Shown one piece after another: positions 1 to 7,017 of a stretch of 8,646 bases of DNA. The position numbers and the translations under genes were made by a program. This DNA comes from JBDSLU01 sp039916225 (GTDB lineage Bacteria; Acidobacteriota; Vicinamibacteria; Vicinamibacterales; Vicinamibacteraceae): positions 1 to 8,646 of the forward strand of contig JBDSLU010000134.1 of NCBI GenBank assembly GCA_039916225.1. Direction: 5' to 3'. How positions within the stretch are numbered: the stretch's first letter is position 1; every line of letters begins with the position of its first letter. The notes below the pieces were generated by a model that was given only the letters and a program-made list of their open reading frames with translations, did not search any database and was not told the DNA's origin.

Positions 1-925
1 CGTCGAGGATCGCCTCGCGCGACAGCTCTTGCCGGAAGGCGGCGTGGTCGCCGTCCCGCACGAGGACGCCGACCCCCAACGACTCTTCGAAGCCGGCGTC
101 GGTCTCGTCGAAGGCCGCAAGGAGCGCCAGCGGGAAGCGCGGACCGAGGACCGCCGCGGCATCGAGGACGCGGCGCCCGGACGAGGTGAGACGCGCGGCC
201 CGCGCGAGCACGGCGTCGCGGAGCGTCGGCGGCAGCGACGGCTGTCCGCTCGCCAGCACCTCGGTGACGAAGAACGGATTGCCACCGGTGCGGCGGTGCA
301 ACTCGGACGCGTCCACACCACTGGCCGCGGCCAGCGTGCGCACCCCGTCCTGAGTGAGGTTGGGCAGGCGCATCCGCTGGACGGCGGCCGCCGTCGCCAG
401 GTCGCCGAGCAGCAGCTGCAGCGGATGCCCGCGCCGCACTTCGTCGTCCCGATAGGTCGCCACCAGCAGGCTGCGGGTCGTGTCCATCCGACGGCCGAGG
501 TAGCGCATCAGATCGAGCGTGGCGTCGTCGGCCCAGTGCAGATCCTCGATGACCAGGACGTGCGTCGAGGCGGCGAGAATGTCGCGGAGCGCGGCGAACA
601 GCTGCGCCCGCGGCGCGTCGGCATCGAGCAGCCGCTTGAAATCGGGGCCGACCGCGGCGGCGAAGTCGATGACGGGACCAAGCGGGCGCGGCAGCGACAG
701 TGGATCGCAGGCGCCCCACCGGAGGCGGACGGTGGGCGGCAGCGTGCGCCCGAAGTGCCGGACCAGCGTCGTCTTGCCGGCGCCGGCCTCGCCGCCGACG
801 AGCAGGAGCTGGCCGCGGCCGGCCACGGCGTCGCTCGTCGACCGATCGAGCGTCACCAGTTGCGACGATCGTTCGAGCAGTGTCACGGCCACGCGAGCGT
901 ACCCGCGGGGGCCGTTCGGAGTCAT
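1..925 (-). CDS. AAA-type ATPase regulator, N-terminal part (LuxR/MalT-like), cut by left edge
   Basis: The minus-strand frame stays open from an ATG at 925 to the window edge, so about 308 N-terminal residues are visible. A P-loop (GGEAGAGKTT, residues about 44-53) is followed by a Walker B-like stretch (VLVIEDLHWAD, about 123-133), then TYRDDE (about 157-162) and GGNPFFVTEVL (about 214-224). This order is typical of the AAA ATPase domain at the front of large LuxR-family regulators and of adenylate-cyclase/kinase-linked STAND ATPases. In those families the domain binds ATP and acts as a signal-dependent switch; the output domain lies outside the window, so the LuxR assignment is inferred. 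No clear Shine-Dalgarno sequence precedes the ATG. In-frame GTG codons at residues 12 and 14, nearer the conserved part (VTLLERSSQL), are possible alternative starts. The gene begins 34 bp after the nitrilase stop on the same strand and may be the third gene of that unit. Confidence 0.8.
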   Translation of the reverse strand, partial: MTPNGPRGYARVAVTLLERSSQLVTLDRSTSDAVAGRGQLLLVGGEAGAGKTTLVRHFGRTLPPTVRLRWGACDPLSLPRPLGPVIDFAAAVGPDFKRLLDADAPRAQLFAALRDILAASTHVLVIEDLHWADDATLDLMRYLGRRMDTTRSLLVATYRDDEVRRGHPLQLLLGDLATAAAVQRMRLPNLTQDGVRTLAAASGVDASELHRRTGGNPFFVTEVLASGQPSLPPTLRDAVLARAARLTSSGRRVLDAAAVLGPRFPLALLAAFDETDAGFEESLGVGVLVRDGDHAAFRQELSREAILD

Positions 926-959
926 AAGCGACTGGTAAGAATGCGGTAAGCGACGGCCG

Positions 960-1766
960 TCAAAGCGAGTCGGTGATGCCGGGAGCGCGAGCGGCCCCGG
1001 CGCCTCTGTCGAACACGTAGCGCGGGTAGCCGTGCCGGGCCTGCGCCGCCCTCGTCAGGTCGATCTCACGAGTCGCGAACGGCTCGCCGGCCGAGGTGAC
1101 GGCCAGGACTTCGCCGGCCGGATCGATGATCCAGCCGCCCCCGCCGCACGCGCCCGTCGCGTCGACGCGATTGGACGAGACGCTGAACGCACCCGAACGC
1201 ACCGCCGCGACGACGCCCACGGCCAGCCATCGTGCCGTCGTCGCCATCGCCGTCGCGCGCGGTGACAGCAGCAGATCGACGCCGAGGCCAGCGTAGGCGG
1301 CATAGGTTTCGAGCGCCCACAACTCGGTGCAGATGTTGACGCCGAACGACGCGGCGCCGGCGTGATAGATGGGGAACACCGGATCGCCGCGCTGGAACCA
1401 CGTCGCTTCCCAGCTGCCGGGCTCTTCGGGCAGGAAATACTTGCTCCGCAGCGGCTGCAGGCCGGCCGCGGTAGACCAGAGATATCCCTGGTTGACGCAG
1501 CGTCCCTTGACGCTCACCGGTCGCGTGCCGACCACGAACTCGGCCCCGAGCTCGGGCAGACGACGGAGCCGCGTGTCGCTCAGCGCTTCGACAGCCGCCC
1601 AGCGGGCGATGTCGAACGGCCGCGACTCCCACACGGGCTCCACCATCGCGAACTCGGGCAGCAGCACGAGATCCGTGCGATGCGCGATGGTGTGCTGGGA
1701 CAGGGCCGCCCACGCCGCGGCAAGGGCGTCGGGTTCGTGCGGCAGCTCGCAGACGGTGACACGCAT
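960..1766 (-). CDS. Nitrilase-superfamily carbon-nitrogen hydrolase
   Basis: This 268-residue protein is a compact single-domain member of the nitrilase/amidase superfamily, which cleaves non-peptide C-N bonds (nitriles, amides, carbamoyl groups) through a Glu-Lys-Cys triad. All three residues are in place: Glu38 in LVLLPEFAM, Lys109 in LRSKYFLPEE and Cys146 in NICTELW. An Asn-Arg pair in SVSSNRVDATG followed by GGGGWIIDPAGEVLA matches the usual C-terminal part of the fold. The length is near the family norm (roughly 260-300). The ATG at 1766 is preceded by a GGAG-type ribosome binding site (ACGGAGACGAGCGC), which supports this start. No signal peptide is seen, so a cytoplasmic location is expected. 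It follows the M13 gene by 18 bp and is probably cotranscribed with it. The branch within the superfamily, and so the substrate, cannot be decided by eye. Confidence 0.87.
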   Translation of the reverse strand: MRVTVCELPHEPDALAAAWAALSQHTIAHRTDLVLLPEFAMVEPVWESRPFDIARWAAVEALSDTRLRRLPELGAEFVVGTRPVSVKGRCVNQGYLWSTAAGLQPLRSKYFLPEEPGSWEATWFQRGDPVFPIYHAGAASFGVNICTELWALETYAAYAGLGVDLLLSPRATAMATTARWLAVGVVAAVRSGAFSVSSNRVDATGACGGGGWIIDPAGEVLAVTSAGEPFATREIDLTRAAQARHGYPRYVFDRGAGAARAPGITDSL

Positions 1767-1784
1767 GCGCTCGTCTCCGTTCCG

Positions 1785-3851
1785 CTACCAGACGCGCACG
1801 CGAGCCTGCGGCTCGACGTACAGCCGCTGCCCGGGGACGACGTCGAAGGCCTCGTACCACGCGTCGACATTGCGCACCGTGCTCATGCGGAACGTTTCCG
1901 GCGCGTGGTCGCCGGCGACCTGCGCACGCAGGCCGGCATCGGTCATCTTGGAGCCGAAGGCCTGGGCGAACGCGATGAAGAACTCGCGGTCGGCACGCCG
2001 CACGTGATCCTTGTCCGCGGCCCGTGCCCCGAGCGCCGTGCGATGCGCCTCGAAGGCGGCGACGAGGCCGGCGAGATCGGCGACGTTCTCGGTTCGCGTG
2101 AGGCGCCCATCGACATGGAGTCCGGGCAGCGGCTCGTAGGCGGCGAACTGCCGGACGAGCGGCTCGGCGGCCGCATCGAACGCCGCAGTCTCGGCGGGCG
2201 TCCACCACCGGCGCATGCGTCCGTCGGGCTCGTAGCCGGCGCCGAGGACGTCCACGAAGTGGCTCAGGTCGTGGCCGATGAGCGCGCCGATGGCGCCGTA
2301 GGTCGCGGCGTCGGACGCCGTGGCGTCGTACTTCGGCGGCTGCAGCAGCGCCGCCGCGAAGAGATAGGCGTTCTGCTGGAAGTTCAGGACGGCGCCCGAG
2401 GTCTGCGGCGTCAGCGCCCACTCGCGCTGATCGTACGGCTTGGTGAGCCGGGCCAGCGCCAGTCGGCGGCTGCGCTCGGCCAGGCGTTGCGCGTTGCCGC
2501 ATGCATCCGCGGCATCGATGCGAACATCGCTCCAGTCGGGCCACGCGTCCGGATAGCCGATGCCGACATAGACCTTGTCGATCTTGGCGACCGCGATCTG
2601 GCGGCCAGCCGGCGACAGCCACGCGGCCTGGGTCAGACGGGCGCGAAAGGCCTTGGTGACGTTGGCGACGATGCCGTGCACGCGCGCCTTCTGATCGGCC
2701 GGGACGTGGCGCGCCACGTAGAGCTCGCCGATGGCATCGGCCATCGCCTCCTGGGTCGCCGCCAGCGCCCGCTCACCGCGAGAGCGCCGATCGCCACGCA
2801 TCTCGGCCGCCGCCTCGGCGAGCGCGCGCGGCAGCACGTCGGCGTGGTCGGCGATGGCGTGAAAGCGGAGATAGTCCTTCCAGGCGTCGAGGGGGCGCGA
2901 CGCGACGAGCGCCGCGACGCCCTTCACGGCCGAGGGCTGCCACGCCACGATCACCGGCTGCCCGCCGAGCCCGGCGGCTTCCAGCCATGCCGCCCAGTCC
3001 ACGCCGGGGGCGTCGCGGGCGAAGTCGGCGCGCGACCATTGGTGGTCGGCGTTCCGGTCGACGGCCGAGACCTGACGCGTGGCGTGCGTCTCGGCGATGG
3101 CCATCTCGAGCGCCAGCACCGACTCGGCGCGCCGCTCGGCGTCGTCGAAGCCGCCGAGTGTCAGCATGCGAGCGACGTAGAGGCGGTAGCGACGGCGCTG
3201 CTCGACAGCAGCGGGGTCCTGGCTCAGATAGCGTTCGCGATCCTCGAGGCCGAGTCCGCCCTGCACCAGGAAGGCGCTGTAGGTCTGCTCGCCGTGAATG
3301 CTGTGCTCGACGGAGAAGCCGAGCACCGACGACGACGCGTAGATGCCGATGTTCAGCGGATCCACGTCGGCGCGCATGCTGCTGCCGAGCAGCCGCGTGA
3401 GCGCCGCCTTGTCACCCACCTTGTCGATCCGCGCCAGCATCGGCGCGATCGGCGCGAGTCCCTTCCGCTCGATGGCCGCCTCGTTTAGGAGCGCGGCACG
3501 GAAGTCGGCCACCATGCGGGCGACCGTGCCAGGGGGCGCCGGGTGGGGATCGTCGAGGATCGCCGCGATCTGCCGTCGCGTGAGCGCGTTGAGGTCGTCG
3601 CGAACCGTCCAGCGGTCCTTGCCGGGCGGGATGACGGCCGCCTTCAGCCAGGCGCCGTTGGCATAGGCGAAGAAATCGTCGCCAGGGGCCGCGCTCGTGT
3701 CGACGCGGCTCTCCGGCTTCGAGACGACCGGACCGTGCGATGAACCGTCCGATGTCTGGGCCCGGACGTCAGCCGTCGCGAGCGCAAAGAACGAGAGCGA
3801 CAGCAGTGCGATACTCAGTGGCACGCGACCTGGGCCGAGGTGACTCCGCAT
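1785..3851 (-). CDS. Secreted M13-family (neprilysin-like) metallopeptidase with altered active site
   Basis: This 688-residue protein has M13 architecture. A signal peptide (positive N-terminus, hydrophobic core PLSIALLSLSFFALATA, likely cleavage after VRA at residue 31) is followed by the family's opening motif PGDDFFAYANGAWLK, the large helical M13_N region and the C-terminal M13 catalytic domain. ILQPP-type (LLQPPKYD, about 502-509), YGAIGALIGH (518-527) and ENVADLAG (588-595) motifs are recognisable. M13 enzymes normally use HExxH plus a downstream Glu to bind zinc and cleave peptides. Here the motif reads HDLSH (527-531), so the zinc ligands His527, His531 and Glu588 remain, but the catalytic Glu is Asp. 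The substrate-binding NAY motif and the C-terminal CxVW Cys are also changed (the end reads RVRVW). It is probably exported and may be a weak or repurposed peptidase. The ATG at 3851 gives a proper signal peptide; the upstream extension to 4490 lies antisense to the regulator gene and is not credible. Confidence 0.9.
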   Translation of the reverse strand: MRSHLGPGRVPLSIALLSLSFFALATADVRAQTSDGSSHGPVVSKPESRVDTSAAPGDDFFAYANGAWLKAAVIPPGKDRWTVRDDLNALTRRQIAAILDDPHPAPPGTVARMVADFRAALLNEAAIERKGLAPIAPMLARIDKVGDKAALTRLLGSSMRADVDPLNIGIYASSSVLGFSVEHSIHGEQTYSAFLVQGGLGLEDRERYLSQDPAAVEQRRRYRLYVARMLTLGGFDDAERRAESVLALEMAIAETHATRQVSAVDRNADHQWSRADFARDAPGVDWAAWLEAAGLGGQPVIVAWQPSAVKGVAALVASRPLDAWKDYLRFHAIADHADVLPRALAEAAAEMRGDRRSRGERALAATQEAMADAIGELYVARHVPADQKARVHGIVANVTKAFRARLTQAAWLSPAGRQIAVAKIDKVYVGIGYPDAWPDWSDVRIDAADACGNAQRLAERSRRLALARLTKPYDQREWALTPQTSGAVLNFQQNAYLFAAALLQPPKYDATASDAATYGAIGALIGHDLSHFVDVLGAGYEPDGRMRRWWTPAETAAFDAAAEPLVRQFAAYEPLPGLHVDGRLTRTENVADLAGLVAAFEAHRTALGARAADKDHVRRADREFFIAFAQAFGSKMTDAGLRAQVAGDHAPETFRMSTVRNVDAWYEAFDVVPGQRLYVEPQARVRVW

Positions 3852-3923
3852 CTGGATCAACGTAGCAGCGCGGCTGCGGGTTGTCGCATCGAGGACCGAC
3901 AGGTTTCGATCACTTTCGGACAC
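3852..3923. promoter_or_regulatory. Divergent intergenic region between M13 block and GlxA-type regulator
   Basis: These 72 bp separate two genes reading away from each other, so promoters for the peptidase/hydrolase block and for the regulator should lie here or just inside the coding ends. No convincing -35/-10 pair stands out on either strand. A small perfect inverted repeat GCAGC-GCG-GCTGC (3865-3877) is present, but it is short for an operator and easily due to chance at this GC content. Regulation by the adjacent AraC-type protein is an inference from position only. Confidence 0.4.
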
Positions 3924-4970
3924 ATGCTCACACCCGCCCCGGTGATCGACGTCCTGTTCGTGATCGTGCCGCACTCGCTGCTGCTCGACATCGCCGGTCC
4001 CGCCGAAGCGTTCCGCCTGGCCAACCAGCACCGCGATCGAGGCGGCCTGCCGCCGCGGTTCCGTCTGCGTTTCGCCGCGCCGGCGGACCTCCAGGACACC
4101 TCGGTCGGGCTCTCGATCGCCGGCCTCGAGCCGCTGCCGGAGACGCTGGCCACGCCCACGTGGGTCGTCGTGGTGGGCCAGCCGACGGAACATCTCGGCA
4201 ACGTCACACCGGCGGTGACGACCACGGCGCGCTGGTTGAACAGGCGCCTGGGCGCATCGTTGCGCGGGCCCGCCGCGGATCATCGACTGGTGACCATCTG
4301 CTCCGGCACGCTGCTGGCGGCGCGCGCCGGGCTGCTGAACGGCCGGCGCTGCACGACGCACCACGAGCTGCTGGACGCGCTGCGCGCCCTGGCGCCGCAG
4401 GCGAAGGTCGTCGACAACCGCGTCTTCGTGGTGGACGGCCCGATCGCCTCGAGTGCCGGCATCACCGCGGGGATCGACGTCGCGCTGCACCTCATCGCCG
4501 GCGAATGCGGCGAAGCGCTGGCGGCCAGCGTCGCCGAAGACATGGTGGTCTACCTCCGGCGCTCGGACCGGGATCCGGAGCAGTCACCCTTTCGCATCCA
4601 TCGCGGGCACCTCCACGCCACCGTCCATCGCGTCCAGGACGTGATCATCAAGGAGCCCGAGCGCGACTGGAACATGGCGGCGCTGGCGTTGGCGGGGCAC
4701 ACGACCGAGCGGCACCTGCTGCGGCTCTTCGTCGAGCATGCCGGCGTGTCGCCGTTGCAGTATCTCCAGGCCATCCGGCTGGAACGGGCGAGGCAGGCGC
4801 TCGAGCACGGCACCACGGTCACGGAAGCGGCAGAGCTCGCCGGCTTCCGGTCGGGCCTGCAGATGCGGCGGGCCTGGATCCGGCACTGGGGCGGCTCACC
4901 CCGGGATGTGCTCAAGAGCCAGCGCAGTCCGCGTGGCGATGATCAGCCAGCCTCGGCCAGAAGGAGCTGA
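3924..4970 (+). CDS. GlxA-family AraC transcriptional regulator (DJ-1/PfpI-like domain + HTH)
   Basis: From the ATG at 3924 this is a 348-residue two-domain regulator. Residues about 7-190 form a DJ-1/PfpI (class I glutamine-amidotransferase-like) domain: VIDVLFVIVPHSLLLDIAGPAEAF at the N-terminus, then the nucleophile-elbow segment VTICSGTLLAARAGLL with Cys126, followed by GRRCTTHH. Residues about 240-335 form an AraC-type double helix-turn-helix ending in the typical AGVSPLQYLQAIRLERARQAL and GGSPRDVL elements. In this family the first domain is thought to sense a small molecule rather than act as an enzyme, and the second binds DNA. A GTG at 3840 would add 28 residues without family resemblance and would overlap the M13 start, so the ATG is preferred although its Shine-Dalgarno sequence is weak. 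It is transcribed away from the M13/nitrilase unit and may control it. It ends 12 bp from the convergent flavoprotein gene, with no visible terminator between them. Confidence 0.9.
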   Translation: MLTPAPVIDVLFVIVPHSLLLDIAGPAEAFRLANQHRDRGGLPPRFRLRFAAPADLQDTSVGLSIAGLEPLPETLATPTWVVVVGQPTEHLGNVTPAVTTTARWLNRRLGASLRGPAADHRLVTICSGTLLAARAGLLNGRRCTTHHELLDALRALAPQAKVVDNRVFVVDGPIASSAGITAGIDVALHLIAGECGEALAASVAEDMVVYLRRSDRDPEQSPFRIHRGHLHATVHRVQDVIIKEPERDWNMAALALAGHTTERHLLRLFVEHAGVSPLQYLQAIRLERARQALEHGTTVTEAAELAGFRSGLQMRRAWIRHWGGSPRDVLKSQRSPRGDDQPASARRS

Positions 4971-4982
4971 CCCGGCGGCCCG

Positions 4983-6635
4983 CTACAGCGCTCTTCCGAT
5001 GTGCTGGTGCACGAAGCTGACGGCGATCGCGCCCTCGCCGACCGCCGAGGCGCAGCGCTTCACCGAGCCGCTGCGGACGTCACCGGCGGCGAACACGCCG
5101 GGCAGGCTCGTTTCCAGCAGGAACGGCGAACGACCGGCCGCCGCCCACCTGGCTCCCCCGACGGTCCGGCGCGACAGCTGCGGGCCGGTCAGGACGAAGC
5201 CCTTGGCATCGAGGTCGATGCAGCCATTCAGCCAGTTGGTGTTGGGATCGGCGCCGATGAACATGAAGAGCGCCGGGGTCGTCAACGGCGTCTCCGTGCC
5301 GGAGCCGTTGCGGACGCGCACGGTGGCCAGGTGCCCGTCGCCTTCGACGGCGCTGACCTCGGCGCCGCGATGGATCACGACGTTGTCGAGATGTTCGACG
5401 CGATCGACGAGATAACGCGACATGCTCCTGCCGAGGTCGTCGCCGCGGACGACGACATGGACCTGACGGGCGTAGCGCGACAGATGCACGATCGCCTGTC
5501 CCGCCGAATTGCCGGCCCCGACGACGACCACGTCGTCGCCGCGACAGAGCCGCGCTTCCATGTCGGTGGCGGCGTAGTAGACGCCGGCGCCCTCGAACTC
5601 GGCGAAGCGCGGCAGATCGAGCCGCCGGTACGACACGCCCGTCGTCACCAGCACGCAGCGCGTCCGCAGCTGCGTGCCATCTCCGAGGGTCACGAGCCGG
5701 ATCCCGTCGTTGATCGCGAGCTTCGTCACCGTGCCCGGGACGGTGATCCGGGCGCCGAAACGCTGCGCCTGCAGCAGCGCGTTGCGGGTCAGCTCGGCGC
5801 CGGAGATGCCGGCCGGGAACCCGAGATAGTTCTCGATGCGCGCGCTCGTGCCGGCCTGGCCGCCGGTGGCCAGGCGCTCCAGTACGACGACGTCCAGGCC
5901 TTCGGAGGCCCCGTACACGGCGGCGGCGAGCCCCGACGGGCCGGCACCGACGACGATCAGGTCGTGCACTTCGGCCGGATCGAAGGCGATGACGAGACCG
6001 GCGCAGTTCGCCAGGGCCTCGATCGACGGGCGCCGGTGGAACTTGCCGTCGCGGCCGATCACGACCGGGGTTTCCGAGGCAGGGATATTGAACTGGCGGA
6101 GGAGCTGCTCGGCCTGCGGGTCGGCTTCGAGGTCGATCCACGTGAACGGAATCGCGTTGCGGGTCGCGAAGTCGCGCAGGCCATGCGCCTCGACGGAGAA
6201 GCGCGAGCCGATGATCTTGACGCCTTCGAAGCCGTCGCTCAGCAGCAGCGATCGGCGCATCAGGAAGGCCTTGACGATGATCTCGCCCAGCTCCGGCTCG
6301 CCGTCGACGGCCTCACGGAGGGCCGAGGCGCCGAGCTCGATCAGCTCGCCGTCGGCCGCGGCGCGCGCGGTGATGAGGGCGGCCCGCCCGGTCAGCATGT
6401 CGACGTCGCCGGTGAATTCCTGCGGCTGGTGGACGGCGACGGTGTGCGGAAGGCCGCGCGAGCTCTCGAGGATCTCGACGGCGCCGGTGATGACGACGTA
6501 GAAACAGAACCCGCGGTCGCCTTCGGCGAACAGCACCTCGCCGGCCTGCACGGTGCGCCGATGTCCGCGGGCAGCCAGCGTGGCGACCTGTGCCGCGGTC
6601 AACCTCGGAAACGCGATGTCTCTCTCGCTGACCAC
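4983..6635 (-). CDS. Cyclic-nucleotide-binding, thioredoxin-reductase-like FAD oxidoreductase
   Basis: With the GTG at 6635 the protein has 550 residues in three parts. (1) Residues about 10-125 form a cyclic-nucleotide-binding domain (GEVLFAEGD, FYVVITGAVEIL, and a phosphate-binding-cassette-like TGDVDMLTGRAALITARA, with Asp where Glu is usual). (2) Residues about 138-215 resemble a thioredoxin/glutaredoxin fold (VKIIGSRF, FTWIDLEADPQAEQLL, cis-Pro-like ETPVVI) without a CxxC. (3) Residues about 223-550 form a thioredoxin-reductase-like module with the FAD motif GAGPSG (230-235), ATGGQAG, the NAD(P)H motif GAGNSAG (373-379) and the terminal FAD motif GVFAAGDVR (513-521). The redox CxxC of true thioredoxin reductase is replaced (YYAATD, 353-358), so it should not reduce thioredoxin by that mechanism. 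The frame opens further upstream (TTG at 6716), but a strong GGGAGGG (6641-6647) just before tandem GTG codons at 6638 and 6635 favours the start given. It is divergent from the UBP zinc-finger gene. The electron acceptor and the ligand are unknown. Confidence 0.88.
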   Translation of the reverse strand: MVSERDIAFPRLTAAQVATLAARGHRRTVQAGEVLFAEGDRGFCFYVVITGAVEILESSRGLPHTVAVHQPQEFTGDVDMLTGRAALITARAAADGELIELGASALREAVDGEPELGEIIVKAFLMRRSLLLSDGFEGVKIIGSRFSVEAHGLRDFATRNAIPFTWIDLEADPQAEQLLRQFNIPASETPVVIGRDGKFHRRPSIEALANCAGLVIAFDPAEVHDLIVVGAGPSGLAAAVYGASEGLDVVVLERLATGGQAGTSARIENYLGFPAGISGAELTRNALLQAQRFGARITVPGTVTKLAINDGIRLVTLGDGTQLRTRCVLVTTGVSYRRLDLPRFAEFEGAGVYYAATDMEARLCRGDDVVVVGAGNSAGQAIVHLSRYARQVHVVVRGDDLGRSMSRYLVDRVEHLDNVVIHRGAEVSAVEGDGHLATVRVRNGSGTETPLTTPALFMFIGADPNTNWLNGCIDLDAKGFVLTGPQLSRRTVGGARWAAAGRSPFLLETSLPGVFAAGDVRSGSVKRCASAVGEGAIAVSFVHQHIGRAL

Positions 6636-6727
6636 CACAACCCTCCCGTCATGACCCTCGAACCGGTGCGGTACACTGGCGACGAGACGGGACGTCGCCC
6701 GCACATCGGGTAGCAAAGGACCTGAAC
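6636..6727. promoter_or_regulatory. Divergent intergenic region between flavoprotein and UBP zinc-finger genes
   Basis: This gap of about 92 bp holds the ribosome binding site for the leftward gene (GGGAGGG, minus strand, 6641-6647) and for the rightward gene (AAAGGA, 6715-6720, seven bases before the ATG). A possible rightward -10 element, TACACT at 6672-6677, is about 50 bp before the zinc-finger start. The only -35-like match, ATGACC at 6651-6656, has a short 15-bp spacer, so the promoter call is tentative. Opposite transcription from a short shared region suggests coregulation. Confidence 0.4.
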
Positions 6728-6997
6728 ATGCCCAGCAGCGCCTGCGGTCACATCCGCGCCGTCACCACGGTGAAGATGCCGCATCGACACGTCTGCGAGG
6801 ACTGCGTCCAGAGTGGCGGCCGCTGGGTCCACCTGCGCACGTGCCAGGAGTGCGGCCGCACGCTCTGCTGCGACACCTCGCCGAACAAGCATGCCACGGC
6901 GCATGCTCGCTCGACCGGGCATCCGGTGGTCGCCTCGGCCGAGTCCGGGGAGCAGTGGCTCTACTGCTATCCGGATGACGCGTTTGCCGAGTACTGA
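6728..6997 (+). CDS. Small UBP-type zinc-finger protein
   Basis: This 89-residue protein is almost entirely one UBP-type zinc finger. Candidate metal ligands are Cys6 and His8 (CGH), Cys23 and Cys26 (CEDC), Cys39 and Cys42 (CQEC), Cys47 or Cys48, His55, His59 and His65 (TGHPVV), followed by an aromatic tail WLYCY (77-81). In eukaryotes this fold reads the free C-terminal Gly-Gly of ubiquitin, with a pocket lined partly by a Trp/Tyr pair equivalent to that tail. The Arg found after the Cys-Gly in HDAC6/USP5-type fingers is not at the matching place here (CCDTSPNKH). The start is secure: ATG with AAAGGA seven bases upstream. It has no catalytic domain, signal peptide or membrane segment, so a cytoplasmic binding or adaptor role is likely. 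It is divergent from the CNB/FAD oxidoreductase, a probable functional partner by position. The bacterial ligand is unknown. Confidence 0.88.
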   Translation: MPSSACGHIRAVTTVKMPHRHVCEDCVQSGGRWVHLRTCQECGRTLCCDTSPNKHATAHARSTGHPVVASAESGEQWLYCYPDDAFAEY

Positions 6998-7017
6998 CGG
7001 GAATCCGGTGGCCGCGG

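Noticed and set aside
29..949. Plus-strand open frame of 306 residues at the left end
   Set aside because: Antisense to the ATPase regulator, whose Walker motifs are clear on the minus strand.
1362..3488. Plus-strand open frame of 708 residues opposite the nitrilase and M13 genes
   Set aside because: It lies antisense to two genes with clear family motifs, and its translation is a low-complexity Arg/Gly/Val/His-rich shadow typical of high-GC DNA.
3865..3877. Inverted repeat GCAGC-GCG-GCTGC as an operator or hairpin
   Set aside because: Five-base arms in GC-rich DNA are expected by chance, and no second copy or conserved context was seen.
3852..4490. 213-residue N-terminal extension of the M13 frame
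   Set aside because: It runs antisense through the GlxA-type regulator and would bury the signal peptide; the ATG at 3851 directly precedes a good signal sequence.
4971..4982. Terminator between the convergent regulator and flavoprotein genes
   Set aside because: Only 12 bp of GC-rich sequence with no stem followed by a T-run on either strand.
5001..6713. Plus-strand open frame of 570 residues opposite the flavoprotein gene
   Set aside because: Antisense to a gene with intact FAD and NAD(P)H motifs; its composition (many Asp/Arg/Gly/His) and lack of recognisable motifs mark it as a shadow.
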